A DNA stretch of 15,531 bases from Campylobacteraceae bacterium (GCA_027056615.1 JALUKJ010000063.1:1-15531), one strand, 5' to 3'. Counted from the first letter of the stretch, positions 1-8,500 are shown. The notes: generated by a model not told the origin, from the sequence alone. Made by a program: numbers and translations.

Positions 1-575
1 AAAAAAAAAAAAATAATAAAAAAAAAAAACAACAAATCCCTAAAAAAATAGTTAATAAAAAAAAAGAGCTTCCCCCCTCAATAGTTTTTAAAAAAATTAC
101 TCCTAAAGAGTATAAATTTACTTTCCAAGATTTAGAGAAGCACTCAACAACACTACATATAAAAAACGATATTTACCATTTTTCAAATATAAAACAACCT
201 ATTGTAATGATTGTATTTTTTGCGACATGGTGTCCTCCTTGTAGAGGGGAAATTCCACACTTAAGTAATTTACAAAAAAAATTTAAAAAGTATCTCTTTA
301 TTCTCTCTAGTTTAGTTTATGATGACTGCTCCGATGAGAAATTAAAAAAATTTATTATTTCTCAAAAAGTAAGATTTTTTATTGCAAGTAAACAAGATGA
401 TAATCTACAGTTTGCAGATTTTATTACTCCTAAACTAGGTCTAACTAAGGACTTTCCTATGCCACTTATGATTCTTTTTGTTAATGGAAAATATTTTACT
501 CATTATGAGGGGATAATGCCAGAAGAGATGATAGAGAGTGACATCAAACAAGTTCTCGAAAAAATAGATAATTAA
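1..575 (+). CDS. TlpA/ResA-like thioredoxin-fold protein, 5' partial
   Basis: This is probably an exported or membrane-anchored thiol-disulfide oxidoreductase of the TlpA/ResA type. The reading frame is open from base 3 with no stop, so the true start lies upstream of the window. The in-frame ATG at 207 would remove part of the fold: a typical TlpA entry segment (YKFTFQDLEKH, bases 111-143) and the first residues of the strand before the active site lie ahead of it. The active site is ATWCPPCRGE, with CPPC at 231-242. A likely cis-proline loop (FPMPLMIL) and an NGKYFTHYEG strand follow, as in the family. The stretch encoded at 3-65 is very rich in Lys, Asn and Gln and could be a linker after a signal or lipoprotein peptide that is not in the window. 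ftsY starts 13 bases after the stop. The fold is clear; the physiological substrate is unknown. Confidence 0.8.
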   Translation, partial: KKKNNKKKKQQIPKKIVNKKKELPPSIVFKKITPKEYKFTFQDLEKHSTTLHIKNDIYHFSNIKQPIVMIVFFATWCPPCRGEIPHLSNLQKKFKKYLFILSSLVYDDCSDEKLKKFIISQKVRFFIASKQDDNLQFADFITPKLGLTKDFPMPLMILFVNGKYFTHYEGIMPEEMIESDIKQVLEKIDN

Positions 576-588
576 AAAAGGTAAACAG

Positions 589-1458
589 ATGTTTAATATA
601 CTAAAAAGAGTTTTTACAAAAACCAATAAAGCCATTAAAGAGGTAGCTGTTGAAAAAAAGAAAAAGATTACTCAAGATGAGTTTGAAGAGATTCTCTTAG
701 AAGCAGATGTAAATTATGAACTAATTGAAAAACTATTAGAAGAGTTGCCAAAAACAATAACTAGAATTCAAGCCTACAATGCACTTATTTCTGTTTTTCA
801 ATATAAAGCAGATTGGAAAGATGATTTAGAGGTATCTCCTTTTGTTGATATGATTATTGGTGTAAATGGTGCAGGTAAAACTACAACTATTGCTAAACTA
901 GCTCATCATCTTCAAAAAGAGAATAAATCAGTACTTTTAGGTGCTGCAGATACCTTTCGTGCTGCAGCAATTGAGCAGTTAACACGTTGGGCTAATATAT
1001 TAGATGTTCCTATTATCTCAACACGACAAGGACATGACCCCTCTGCTGTTGTTTTTGATACTATTGCTTCAGCAAAAGCAAAAAACATTGACCATGTACT
1101 AATAGATACAGCAGGAAGATTACATACTCAAACTAATTTAGGTGAAGAGCTTAAAAAGATGGTTCGTATTGCTAATAAGTCAATGCCAGAGGCTCCACAT
1201 AGAAAAATGCTCATTTTAGATGGAACTCAAGGTAGTTCAAGTATAAATCAAGCTAAAATCTTTAACGAAATGATAGGAATAGATGGTATAATTATCACTA
1301 AATTAGATGGAACAGCTAAAGGTGGTTCTGTTTTATCTATTGCACATGAACTTAAAATGCCTATCTATTTTATAGGAACAGGTGAACAGCCTGATGACCT
1401 TATAAAATTTAAAGCTAATGATTATGTAAATACTATTTTAGATGAAATTTTTATCTAA
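589..1458 (+). CDS. ftsY: Signal recognition particle receptor FtsY
   Basis: FtsY is the SRP-receptor GTPase. It docks ribosome-SRP complexes at the inner membrane and passes nascent membrane proteins to SecYEG. The 289-residue protein has a short basic N-terminus and N domain (about 1-80), then the G domain: P-loop GVNGAGKTTT at 91-100, DTFRAAA at 121-127, DTAGR at 173-177, TKLDGTAKGG at 237-246 and the closing GTGEQPDDL at 263-271. The long acidic A domain of E. coli FtsY is absent, so this is the short form; the basic N-terminal helix probably does the membrane binding. The segment after the fourth beta-strand reads DGTQGSSS where many homologues have a Gln-Asn pair. The start is supported by an AAGG ribosome site 7 bases upstream. 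It probably shares a transcript with the thioredoxin-like gene 13 bases before it. Confidence 0.97.
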   Translation: MFNILKRVFTKTNKAIKEVAVEKKKKITQDEFEEILLEADVNYELIEKLLEELPKTITRIQAYNALISVFQYKADWKDDLEVSPFVDMIIGVNGAGKTTTIAKLAHHLQKENKSVLLGAADTFRAAAIEQLTRWANILDVPIISTRQGHDPSAVVFDTIASAKAKNIDHVLIDTAGRLHTQTNLGEELKKMVRIANKSMPEAPHRKMLILDGTQGSSSINQAKIFNEMIGIDGIIITKLDGTAKGGSVLSIAHELKMPIYFIGTGEQPDDLIKFKANDYVNTILDEIFI

Positions 1459-1474
1459 ATAACTTCTATTTTTT

Positions 1475-1480
1475 AGGAGG
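1475..1480 (+). promoter_or_regulatory. Consensus Shine-Dalgarno site of the 358-residue protein gene
   Basis: AGGAGG lies 5 bases before the ATG at 1486. It is the best ribosome-binding match in the window. It fixes the start of the unknown protein and suggests that it is efficiently translated. Confidence 0.8.
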
Positions 1481-1485
1481 CTTAA

Positions 1486-2562
1486 ATGCTTAAAATATTT
1501 ACGCCTATTTTTATACTACTCTTGGTTATGGGTTCACTCCTGATACTTCAAGAGCGAAGAACATTTGACTGTAGTACTTTAGTACATATTGACCCTATTC
1601 CTCATACGGAAAAGCTTGTAGTAGAGAAGAAATATGCCGAAGCAGAGGATTATCTCTCTTTTTTTATGGATGAGTCTTATGTTAAAGATAATCCAAAATC
1701 AAAACTACTACTAAAGCTTATTCAAGAGAAACGAGCCTCTTATGGCTATCAAGCAGAAAAGGTTTTAGAGGGTATTGTTAATGGTAAAAGTGATGAAAAT
1801 ATTGGACGTGCTTCTGCTATTGCTTCTGATTTTTTAGTCATTGGTGATATTCGTGACCTCTCTATTCAAGGGGTAAACTATGCAAATGGTAGAGATGTAG
1901 ATAATCTTATTGTCGCTCTCTCTTCATTAGGTCTTTTAGCTTCAGCAACAACTTTATATAGTGCTGGAGCAACAGCTCCTATTAAAACCTCTTTATCTGT
2001 TTTAAAATACGGTAAAAAAGTCAATAAAATTCCTATTTGGCTACAAGAGAAAATTATAAAATATGCAAAAGTTGCTAAAGAGACAAAATCATTAGATAAA
2101 ATATCTACTCTATTACAGCCTATTTCTAAACTATACAAGAGAGTTGGTCTAAATCAAACACTCAATATTTTAAAAATGAGTAAAAATAGTAAAGAGCTTT
2201 TAGCCTTAGCTCACTTTTCTTCACGTTTTGGTAAAAAGAGTCCTGTATTGCTACTTAGTACTAACAATAGAGCATTACAGTATGCTACTGCAATGCCACA
2301 TGTATCGACTAAAAGTTTTATTCATGCTTCAACCTATGGAGAGAATGGATTAAAAGGCTTAAAAAAGTTAGGAGAAGCAAAGTTTATAAAGCGTGTTAGA
2401 TTTTATTCTAATTTAGGTAAAACAACCTATAAGGGAAATCTAAATTCACTCTTTAATTATCTACTAAAAAACATCCCAAATTCACTACTATATAGTATAG
2501 TGATTTTAGGACTTTTCTACTTTATTTCAAAGTTTTATTCTTTAGTAAAGAGGCTATTTTAA
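1486..2562 (+). CDS. Unrecognised protein with a membrane segment at each end
   Basis: I do not recognise a named family. The 358-residue protein begins with a hydrophobic helix (about 5-21) followed by Arg-Arg. It ends with a second helix (about 333-349) and a short basic tail (VKRLF). The likely topology is therefore both ends in the cytoplasm and a region of about 300 residues in the periplasm, though the reverse is possible. A moderately hydrophobic, Ala/Leu/Ser-rich stretch at about 141-165 could be a buried helix or a third membrane segment. Just before it is [16 protein letters not shown] (114-129), the most distinctive block. I have a weak memory of similar blocks in uncharacterised proteobacterial proteins, which I could not check. 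The C-terminal half is rich in Lys and Ser. The gene follows ftsY by 27 bases. Its last 41 bases overlap lpxD on the other strand. The strong ribosome site and sustained frame make it a real gene. Confidence 0.8.
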   Translation: MLKIFTPIFILLLVMGSLLILQERRTFDCSTLVHIDPIPHTEKLVVEKKYAEAEDYLSFFMDESYVKDNPKSKLLLKLIQEKRASYGYQAEKVLEGIVNGKSDENIGRASAIASDFLVIGDIRDLSIQGVNYANGRDVDNLIVALSSLGLLASATTLYSAGATAPIKTSLSVLKYGKKVNKIPIWLQEKIIKYAKVAKETKSLDKISTLLQPISKLYKRVGLNQTLNILKMSKNSKELLALAHFSSRFGKKSPVLLLSTNNRALQYATAMPHVSTKSFIHASTYGENGLKGLKKLGEAKFIKRVRFYSNLGKTTYKGNLNSLFNYLLKNIPNSLLYSIVILGLFYFISKFYSLVKRLF

Positions 2563-3481
2563 CCTGCTGACGTAACCAATCTCTATGCTCTATGGCAGGA
2601 AAACCTGCATAAGTTTTTCCACCTTTGAGTGATTTTGTTACTCCACTCTTTCCAGCAATAGTAACAAAATCTCCAAGCTCTAAATGACCTGCTATAGCTG
2701 ATTGTCCACCTAAAATAAGATTACGTCCTGTTTTGGTTGAACCAGCTACTCCTGCGAGACCTGCCATAAGTGAATGTTCACCAATATCACAGTTATGTCC
2801 TATTTGAACAAGATTATCTATTTTTGTACCTTTTCTAATGTAGGTTGTTCCAAAAACAGCTCTATCAATTGTAGAGTTTGCACCTATTTCTACCTCATCT
2901 TCTAAAATAGTATTTCCATTTTGGTAGATTTTAACATGCTCACCAATTTTAGTATGAGCAAAACCATACCCATCTGCTCCAATTACCACTCCAGCATGTA
3001 ATATACAGTTTTTACCTATTTTAGAGTGATGATAAACAGTTGCATTAGGGTATATAAGTGTATTTGAGCCAATCTCTGTATAATCTCCAATATAAGCTCC
3101 TGCCATAACAGTTACATTATCACCCAAGATTACACCTTTTCCAAAAGAGGCTTTGGGGTCTAAATCACAATTTTCACCTTGAACAAGTTCACTTGATTTA
3201 GTATCTATCTTATAAGCAAAAAACTTTGAAGCTAGAGCTAACTTTAAATAAGGTTCATCCGTAATTAAAGCAACAGTCTCTTTTGGCAATAATTGAGCAT
3301 ACTGCTCTTCTATTAAAACAGCTACTGCTTTAGTGTTAGGGAGTTCTTTTAAATATTTTTTATCATTAAAAAAGGAGAGTTGAGATGAGGTTGCCTCTTT
3401 AAGAGTATGTAGTCCTTTTATCTCGACATCATCTCCTGAAAATTCAAGACCAATCTCTTTACATAATTGATTTAATTGCAT
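2522..3481 (-). CDS. lpxD: UDP-3-O-acylglucosamine N-acyltransferase LpxD
   Basis: LpxD transfers a 3-hydroxyacyl chain from acyl-ACP to the 2-amino group of UDP-3-O-acylglucosamine, the third step of lipid A synthesis, in the cytoplasm. The 319 residues have the family plan. An N-terminal uridine-binding domain carries [10 protein letters not shown] (35-44). A left-handed beta-helix of hexapeptide repeats (about 105-285) follows, with [15 protein letters not shown] at 162-176 and [12 protein letters not shown] at 225-236. His229 in QIGHN is the expected catalytic base, and YAGFPA (291-296) closes the helix before a C-terminal alpha-helical tail. Length is normal. The gene starts 2 bases after the ilvH stop, so it is read from the ilv transcript. 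ilvI-ilvH-lpxD also occurs in Campylobacter as I remember it. The last 13 or so codons overlap the convergent gene ending at 2562. Confidence 0.96.
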   Translation of the reverse strand: MQLNQLCKEIGLEFSGDDVEIKGLHTLKEATSSQLSFFNDKKYLKELPNTKAVAVLIEEQYAQLLPKETVALITDEPYLKLALASKFFAYKIDTKSSELVQGENCDLDPKASFGKGVILGDNVTVMAGAYIGDYTEIGSNTLIYPNATVYHHSKIGKNCILHAGVVIGADGYGFAHTKIGEHVKIYQNGNTILEDEVEIGANSTIDRAVFGTTYIRKGTKIDNLVQIGHNCDIGEHSLMAGLAGVAGSTKTGRNLILGGQSAIAGHLELGDFVTIAGKSGVTKSLKGGKTYAGFPAIEHRDWLRQQVKIASLLKNKTLK

Positions 3482-3483
3482 AA

Positions 3484-3954
3484 TTATCTTTCAATGGCAA
3501 CAACACCACCACGTACTACCTCAATTGGATTGTATCTTTTTGATGCTTCTATAAAATGTTTAACACGAAATGGTTCATCTGCAACCATACCAATAATCAT
3601 CTCTTCACCAACATTAACAATTCCACCATTGTAAGCGCTACAAAGCACTTGAATATCTGCTAGATTCTGCTCAATTGGAAACTTAATTAATACCATCTCT
3701 TTTTCGACCATCTGATTATGTTCTATAACTTTATAGACAGGTATAAGTTTATGTAACTGTTTTGTAATCTGCTCTAATGTCTTCTCATCACCCTTTGTTG
3801 CAATGGTTATATGCGAATGATTAGAGTTAGGTATAGGTGCTACTGTTAATGTTTCAATGTTATAAGCCCGTCCAGCAAAAAGCCCAGAGATTCGTGAAAG
3901 TACTGAACTCTCATTCTCTACTAAAACGGAGATAACTCTTCTTACTTCATTCAT
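3484..3954 (-). CDS. ilvH: Acetolactate synthase regulatory (small) subunit
   Basis: This is the regulatory subunit of acetohydroxyacid synthase. It activates the catalytic subunit and gives feedback inhibition, normally by valine. The 156 residues split into an N-terminal ACT domain (about 5-77; [20 protein letters not shown] at 5-24 and [10 protein letters not shown] at 31-40 are typical) and the C-terminal small-subunit domain (about 83-155, ending GGVVAIER). Length matches the E. coli IlvH/IlvN class of small subunits. The start codon shares one base with the ilvB stop (TAATG on the minus strand), which favours translational coupling and matched amounts of the two subunits. lpxD follows after 2 bases. 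Calling it ilvH or ilvN is a matter of convention; valine sensitivity cannot be read from the sequence with certainty. Confidence 0.95.
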   Translation of the reverse strand: MNEVRRVISVLVENESSVLSRISGLFAGRAYNIETLTVAPIPNSNHSHITIATKGDEKTLEQITKQLHKLIPVYKVIEHNQMVEKEMVLIKFPIEQNLADIQVLCSAYNGGIVNVGEEMIIGMVADEPFRVKHFIEASKRYNPIEVVRGGVVAIER

Positions 3955-5666
3955 TACTTTGTCTCCTTAGCTTCTATATTTTTTGTAGGCAACATCATAT
4001 TATATAAAGCTCCATTAGCAGGTACCATAGGTAGAACATTTTCAAAACGTGCAACTTGAACATTAATAAAAGCTACTTTATCTTTTTCAATAGCATCTTT
4101 AAGTGCCTCATCAAACTCCTTTTTAGTTGAAACATCATAACCAACTCCACCACAAGCCTCTGTAAGTGCTTTAAAGTTTGGTTGAAAACTCAAATCAGTT
4201 TCAGAATAACGCTCTTCATAGAAAAATGTTTGCCACTGTCTAACCATTCCTAAGAAGTGGTTATTTAAAATAATATTAATAACAGGAATTTTATACTCAG
4301 CAGCCGTTACTAACTCTTGAATATTCATTAAGATAGAGCCATCACCAGTTATATTAACTACCGTTTTTTCAGGTTTAGCTTTTTTTACACCTAATGAAGC
4401 TGGAAAACCAAACCCCATAGTTCCTAAACCACCTGAGTTAATCCATTGTCGTGGTCTATCAAATGGATAGTGTTGTGCTGTCCACATCTGATGTTGCCCA
4501 ACATCAGATGTAATAATTGCCTCTTCACCCAATAGTTCTCCAAGACGTTCAATAATCCATTGTGGTTTAAGTACTTTATTGGAGTCTTCATAAGATTGAG
4601 GATGTAAAGCATCATAGCGTTCTAAAACTTCTCTCCAATCACTATATGCTTCAGGATTTACTTTACCGTTAATTCCATTAATTAATTTAGTTAGAACATT
4701 ACTTACATCTCCAACAATAGGATAGTCAACATTGACCAACTTCCCAATATTAGCAGGGTCAATGTCTATATGAATAATTTTTGCATATTTTGCAAATTCA
4801 GATAGTTTACCTGTAACTCTATCATCAAATCTAGCACCTAAAGAGATAATTAAATCTGTCTCTGACATTGCCATATTTGAAGCATAGTTACCATGCATTC
4901 CAAGCATTCCTAAAAGTAGAGGATTTTTTGCTCCCATTACTCCACGTGCCATAAGTGTTTCAACAGCTGGTATTTGTGTAGTTTGTGCAAATTCACGAAT
5001 TAAATCACTTGCATTGGAAAGAACAGCTCCTCCACCAATGTAAAGAAGTGGTTTTTTTGCTTTAACAATTGCGTTAATTGCCTTTTCAATTTGTCGTTTG
5101 TTCCCTTTAACGGTTGGATTATAACTAGGAATATTAATTCTATCAGGATAAACAAATTCACCTATTTCAGCTGTAATATCTTTAGGAATATCAACAAGAA
5201 CAGGTCCTGGTCTTCCTGAACGAGCAATGTGAAACGCTTCTTTTAAAATACGTGGTAAATCTGACAATTCACGTACTAAAAAGTTATGTTTAGTACAAGG
5301 ACGAGAGATACCAATTGCATCTATCTCTTGAAATCCATCTGTACCAATAAGAGAGAGAGGAACTTGCCCTGAAATGACGACCATTGGAATAGAATCCATA
5401 TATGCAGTTGCCAAACCTGTTACGGCATTGGTAAAACCAGGCCCAGATGTAACCATGGCTACACCAACCTCACCACTCGCTCGTGCATAACCATCTGCGG
5501 CATGAACGGAAGCTTGTTCATGCCTATTTAAGATATGTTCAAAGCCATCTTGTTTATATATTTCATCATATACGTTCATGATAGCACCACCAGGGTAACC
5601 AAAAACGGTTTTTACACCCTCGGCTATTAGTGCTTCACAAACCATTTGTGCACCTTTCATCTTCAT
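3954..5666 (-). CDS. ilvB: Acetolactate synthase catalytic (large) subunit
   Basis: This thiamine-diphosphate enzyme joins pyruvate with pyruvate or 2-ketobutyrate, the first common step of valine, leucine and isoleucine synthesis. The 570 residues contain the three expected domains. The ThDP-activating glutamate is Glu50 in NRHEQASVHAADGYARA. The FAD-binding middle domain carries LGARFDDRVTGKL (276-288). The C-terminal pyrophosphate domain has the metal motif GDGSIL (441-446) closing with NN (468-469). Trp478 in MVRQWQ sits at the site known for herbicide resistance in plant enzymes. Two in-frame ATGs lie close together (5666 and 5660). I chose the first because a GGAG ribosome site is about 8 bases before it. 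It is followed by ilvH with a one-base overlap. A 73-base gap separates it from the gene upstream, so it could have its own promoter, but I see no convincing one. Confidence 0.96.
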   Translation of the reverse strand: MKMKGAQMVCEALIAEGVKTVFGYPGGAIMNVYDEIYKQDGFEHILNRHEQASVHAADGYARASGEVGVAMVTSGPGFTNAVTGLATAYMDSIPMVVISGQVPLSLIGTDGFQEIDAIGISRPCTKHNFLVRELSDLPRILKEAFHIARSGRPGPVLVDIPKDITAEIGEFVYPDRINIPSYNPTVKGNKRQIEKAINAIVKAKKPLLYIGGGAVLSNASDLIREFAQTTQIPAVETLMARGVMGAKNPLLLGMLGMHGNYASNMAMSETDLIISLGARFDDRVTGKLSEFAKYAKIIHIDIDPANIGKLVNVDYPIVGDVSNVLTKLINGINGKVNPEAYSDWREVLERYDALHPQSYEDSNKVLKPQWIIERLGELLGEEAIITSDVGQHQMWTAQHYPFDRPRQWINSGGLGTMGFGFPASLGVKKAKPEKTVVNITGDGSILMNIQELVTAAEYKIPVINIILNNHFLGMVRQWQTFFYEERYSETDLSFQPNFKALTEACGGVGYDVSTKKEFDEALKDAIEKDKVAFINVQVARFENVLPMVPANGALYNMMLPTKNIEAKETK

Positions 5667-5739
5667 GAATTCTGCTCCAATCGTCTTTTTATTTTGGGGC
5701 TGATTTTAGCTAAATTAGAATAAAAATGGTCTGAAATAT

Positions 5740-6147
5740 TTAAGCTTTGTCTATTTTAACATCAGCACAAGAGAGTCCAGAACCCTCTAAACAGAAACTC
5801 TCTTTACACTCTGCTCCCTCATAGTCACCACAACACTTACAGATTTCTGACTCTACTAATGCTTCATCTTTTTCTAAATATTTAGAAAATTTATCTTTTA
5901 CTATGGAAAAAACAAAATTTGAAAAAGAGGAAGCATCTGAATTACTCTTTTCATACATACCTTCAAGTGAAGTTAAATTGGGTTTAACTATCTCATTCAC
6001 CTCTTCTTTAATCTCTTTTTGAAGTGGATTAATCTCCTCTTTTTTTATTTTTGGTTTGGTAAAGATATTTATAAATATTTTTATAATGTTTAAAAAAAGT
6101 ACTACTCCTATAATAGTACTTATAATATATAAAATTATATTATCCAT
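5740..6147 (-). CDS. Membrane-anchored protein with a six-cysteine tail, unknown function
   Basis: I do not recognise a family. The 135 residues start with one hydrophobic helix (about 4-29). A Lys/Glu-rich, probably extended or coiled segment (about 31-57) follows, then a short region with conserved-looking aromatics (FSNFVFSIVKDKFSKYL, 75-91). The tail has six cysteines at 103, 105, 106, 114, 119 and 127 (C-x-C-C-x7-C-x4-C-x7-C). Such a cluster suggests bound metal, an iron-sulfur centre or disulfides. The first two would fit a cytoplasmic tail, which is expected from the short N-terminus and the basic residues right after the helix. The start codon lies inside the end of mrdA (8-base overlap, ATGGATAA), so it is translated from the mrdA transcript and may work with the cell-wall elongation machinery. 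That role is inference from position only. Confidence 0.75.
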   Translation of the reverse strand: MDNIILYIISTIIGVVLFLNIIKIFINIFTKPKIKKEEINPLQKEIKEEVNEIVKPNLTSLEGMYEKSNSDASSFSNFVFSIVKDKFSKYLEKDEALVESEICKCCGDYEGAECKESFCLEGSGLSCADVKIDKA

Positions 6148-8029
6148 GTTTTTTAGCCTTTTTTTTCTTTTTATCTTCTCGTTCTTTTTTAAGGTTTCTT
6201 AGTCTTATTTTACCTTTAAACTTATCACCAAAGTATCCTTCATTTGCCATCCACTTATAAATTTCTGAAGCAATAGGAGCAGATGTACTTCCTCCATGTC
6301 CTCCATGCTCTACTAAAACAGTAACTATATATTTTGGGTTTTTAAAAGGTCCATAGGTCGTTAGCCAAGCATGAGAACGACTATAATAATCTAGTTGTGA
6401 CTCTTTCATTCTTCTTTTATCCCCTTGAGGAATTGAGACAACTTGTGAAGTACCTGTTTTTCCTGCAACAATAATAGGAAGATGAGACATAAAACGTCTA
6501 GCTGTACCATGTGGAGAGTTACAAACATCATACATACCCAACCGAATAGTATTTAAGTCTTGTTGATTAACCTCAAACCCTTTATACTCTGGCTTAACGA
6601 TTTTCCCTGCAATATCATGAACAAAATGAGGTGTAGGTAGATGTTGTGTTGCTAAAAATGCTGTATATCTTGATACCTGTAGAGGGGTTACTAGATTATA
6701 TCCTTGACCAATTGCCGAGATAACGGTTTCACCCCTATACCAAGGCTGTTTATAACGTTTCATCTTCCATGCTTTATCTGGAATAACTCCTGCTTTTTCA
6801 TGGGGTAAATCAACACCAGTTTTAACACCTAATCCCATTTTTCGTAGAGATTTTGCCATATTGTTAATACCTGTATCTAAAGCTTTATTATAAAAATAGA
6901 CATCACAACTCTCTCTAATTGCCTTACGTAGTCCAACTTTACCATGTCCATAGTGAGACCAACATCTAAATTTATGTTTACTTTTTCCTAAAGTAATGTA
7001 CCCTTTACAGTACTCTGGACTATTTACAGCAGTACCTGCTTTTGAGTAGGCAAGAGCCATTCCCATTTTAATACTTGACCCTGGAGGATAGAGACCTGAA
7101 ATAATTTTATTGGTAAAGGGGTGATTTAAATCTGTAATCAATGCTTTCCAATCTTTTGAAGAGATTCCACCAACAAATAAGTTTGGGTCATAAGAGGGGT
7201 AGGAGACAGCAGCTAAAATATCACCATTTACATTCATCACAACAGCCACACCAGATTGCCCTTCAAATAGGTCATTAATTCTTTTTTGTAATCTCAAATC
7301 TATATTTAAAATCAAATTTTGATTATCTTTAGGGTCAACTTTTTCTATTTGGGCAACCTCTCTATTGGTCGCTGAAACTTTAACTAAACGGTAGCCTAGT
7401 TCCCCTTGTAGTACCTTATTATATTGACGTTCAAGACCTGTTTTCCCAACAACACCAACTTTAGCCACAATAGGGTCTTTCTCATTTTCTTTGGTATTAG
7501 AACGCCCAACATAGCCAACAATATGTGTGGCTAATGAACCTGCTGGATACATTCTTTTTGTCTCTGATTCTATTTTTAAACTTTTATTAATACTAAGTTT
7601 AGGATATGCCCCAATCATTCCTTTATACGGGATAAAATCAACAATAGGAATAAATCTATGATTATATGAAGAGTCTTTTTTTAGATATTTTTTAATTAAC
7701 TTTGTTTTATTTTGGTCAGGGAACTCATTGATAATTGCATCAAGAAGTTTTTCTAATTTTTCATTTGGTTCTCTCTTTTTTGTTTCATGATTGTATTTAG
7801 TTAAATGTGGAGCTACTTTAATTGAAAAACCAATATCATTAACAGCTAAAAGCTTTCCTCTTTTATCTAAAATTTCACCACGAACAGGCTTAATATAGTA
7901 CTTGCGTTCAATATTCATTTGTGCTAAATTGTCATAGTAGTAATTAGATTTAATACTAATTTGATAAATACGAGAAATCAATAAAATCCAAAAAAGTACA
8001 AAAATAGTAATAATAACAATAAATCTCAC
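6140..8029 (-). CDS. mrdA: Penicillin-binding protein 2 (cell elongation transpeptidase)
   Basis: PBP2 is the Rod-complex D,D-transpeptidase that cross-links new side-wall peptidoglycan with RodA. The 629 residues have a short cytoplasmic start, one membrane helix (about 3-20), the pedestal/dimerisation domain (about 45-230, with RGEILDKRGKLLAVND at 50-65) and the transpeptidase domain. The active-site motifs are all present: SSIK at 318-321 (nucleophile Ser318), SCD at 374-376 and KTGT at 524-527. Cys341, Cys356, His362 and Cys375 are spaced as the zinc ligands I recall for Acinetobacter PBP2 (see findings). The C-terminus is a Lys-rich tail (about 613-628). It overlaps the preceding small membrane gene by 4 bases (ATGA) and the following cysteine-rich gene by 8. 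Length is as expected. The PBP2 motifs and the absence of PASTA domains separate it from the division enzyme FtsI. Confidence 0.96.
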   Translation of the reverse strand: MRFIVIITIFVLFWILLISRIYQISIKSNYYYDNLAQMNIERKYYIKPVRGEILDKRGKLLAVNDIGFSIKVAPHLTKYNHETKKREPNEKLEKLLDAIINEFPDQNKTKLIKKYLKKDSSYNHRFIPIVDFIPYKGMIGAYPKLSINKSLKIESETKRMYPAGSLATHIVGYVGRSNTKENEKDPIVAKVGVVGKTGLERQYNKVLQGELGYRLVKVSATNREVAQIEKVDPKDNQNLILNIDLRLQKRINDLFEGQSGVAVVMNVNGDILAAVSYPSYDPNLFVGGISSKDWKALITDLNHPFTNKIISGLYPPGSSIKMGMALAYSKAGTAVNSPEYCKGYITLGKSKHKFRCWSHYGHGKVGLRKAIRESCDVYFYNKALDTGINNMAKSLRKMGLGVKTGVDLPHEKAGVIPDKAWKMKRYKQPWYRGETVISAIGQGYNLVTPLQVSRYTAFLATQHLPTPHFVHDIAGKIVKPEYKGFEVNQQDLNTIRLGMYDVCNSPHGTARRFMSHLPIIVAGKTGTSQVVSIPQGDKRRMKESQLDYYSRSHAWLTTYGPFKNPKYIVTVLVEHGGHGGSTSAPIASEIYKWMANEGYFGDKFKGKIRLRNLKKEREDKKKKKAKKHG

Positions 8030-8496
8030 AGCATTATCCCAACTAAAATATCTATAGCAATATAGTAGACTAACAACATGTCTCCAACAATAGTTGAAGC
8101 ATTAAAAATAAAATCATAAATAAATAAGCTTGTATAATAGACAAAATCAATAAGTACAATAAGTGCAAAGAGTAAACAGACCCGACAACGTACTAAGAGT
8201 TTTAAAGGTTCATAGATAAACATTAAAATTAAAATAGTAATGGCTATTGAAAAAAAAGGTGGAAGGGTTAAGTTTAAATCTAAGTTTAATAAATAAAAAA
8301 ATGCACTTATTGAATAGATTTTTTTCTTTTCTATATTAACAATAAAAATATATCCAGCCAATCCAATTAAAGGAGGTAGTATCGTATACATTGAGACAAG
8401 CATAGGGTAGAAGAGTACAAATATGACTAAAAATAACTTCTTGCTAAAAGTTAAACCTTCATCATCATCAAACTTATTATACTTACTCAATGCCAT
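8026..8496 (-). CDS. Small polytopic membrane protein, probable MreD-like
   Basis: A 156-residue, very hydrophobic protein is encoded immediately before mrdA, overlapping it by 4 bases. The frame is open further upstream (to an ATG at 8604), but that start would lie 104 bases inside the acetyltransferase gene. The ATG at 8496 lies 4 bases after that gene's stop and fits the packed operon, so I chose it. After a charged N-terminus (about 1-20) I see about five membrane segments: 21-39, 41-54, 60-72, 78-96 and 104-130 (perhaps two helices), then 136-155. Its size, topology and place just upstream of PBP2 match MreD, which links MreC, PBP2 and RodA in rod-shaped cells. I see no diagnostic MreD motif, so the name rests on position and topology. 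The nearest ribosome site is weak (TTGGT). Confidence 0.6.
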   Translation of the reverse strand: MALSKYNKFDDDEGLTFSKKLFLVIFVLFYPMLVSMYTILPPLIGLAGYIFIVNIEKKKIYSISAFFYLLNLDLNLTLPPFFSIAITILILMFIYEPLKLLVRCRVCLLFALIVLIDFVYYTSLFIYDFIFNASTIVGDMLLVYYIAIDILVGIML

Positions 8497-8500
8497 TATG

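Noticed and set aside
207..575. Complete 122-residue thioredoxin starting at the ATG at 207
   Set aside because: The frame is open to the window edge and the family's first strand and entry segment lie upstream of this ATG, so the gene is a 5' partial.
441..635. Minus-strand reading frame across the thioredoxin-ftsY junction
   Set aside because: It is antisense to two clear genes, has no ribosome site and shows no family features.
1878..2138. Minus-strand reading frame inside the 358-residue protein gene
   Set aside because: It is an antisense shadow of a gene with a strong ribosome site and shows no recognisable content.
4424..4615. Second minus-strand frame inside ilvB
   Set aside because: It lies entirely within the conserved C-terminal domain of ilvB in another frame.
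5667..5739. Own promoter for ilvB in the 73-base gap
   Set aside because: TATTCT and TAAAAT on the minus strand are possible -10 boxes, but neither has a -35 box or a TG extension. In such AT-rich DNA this is too weak to call.
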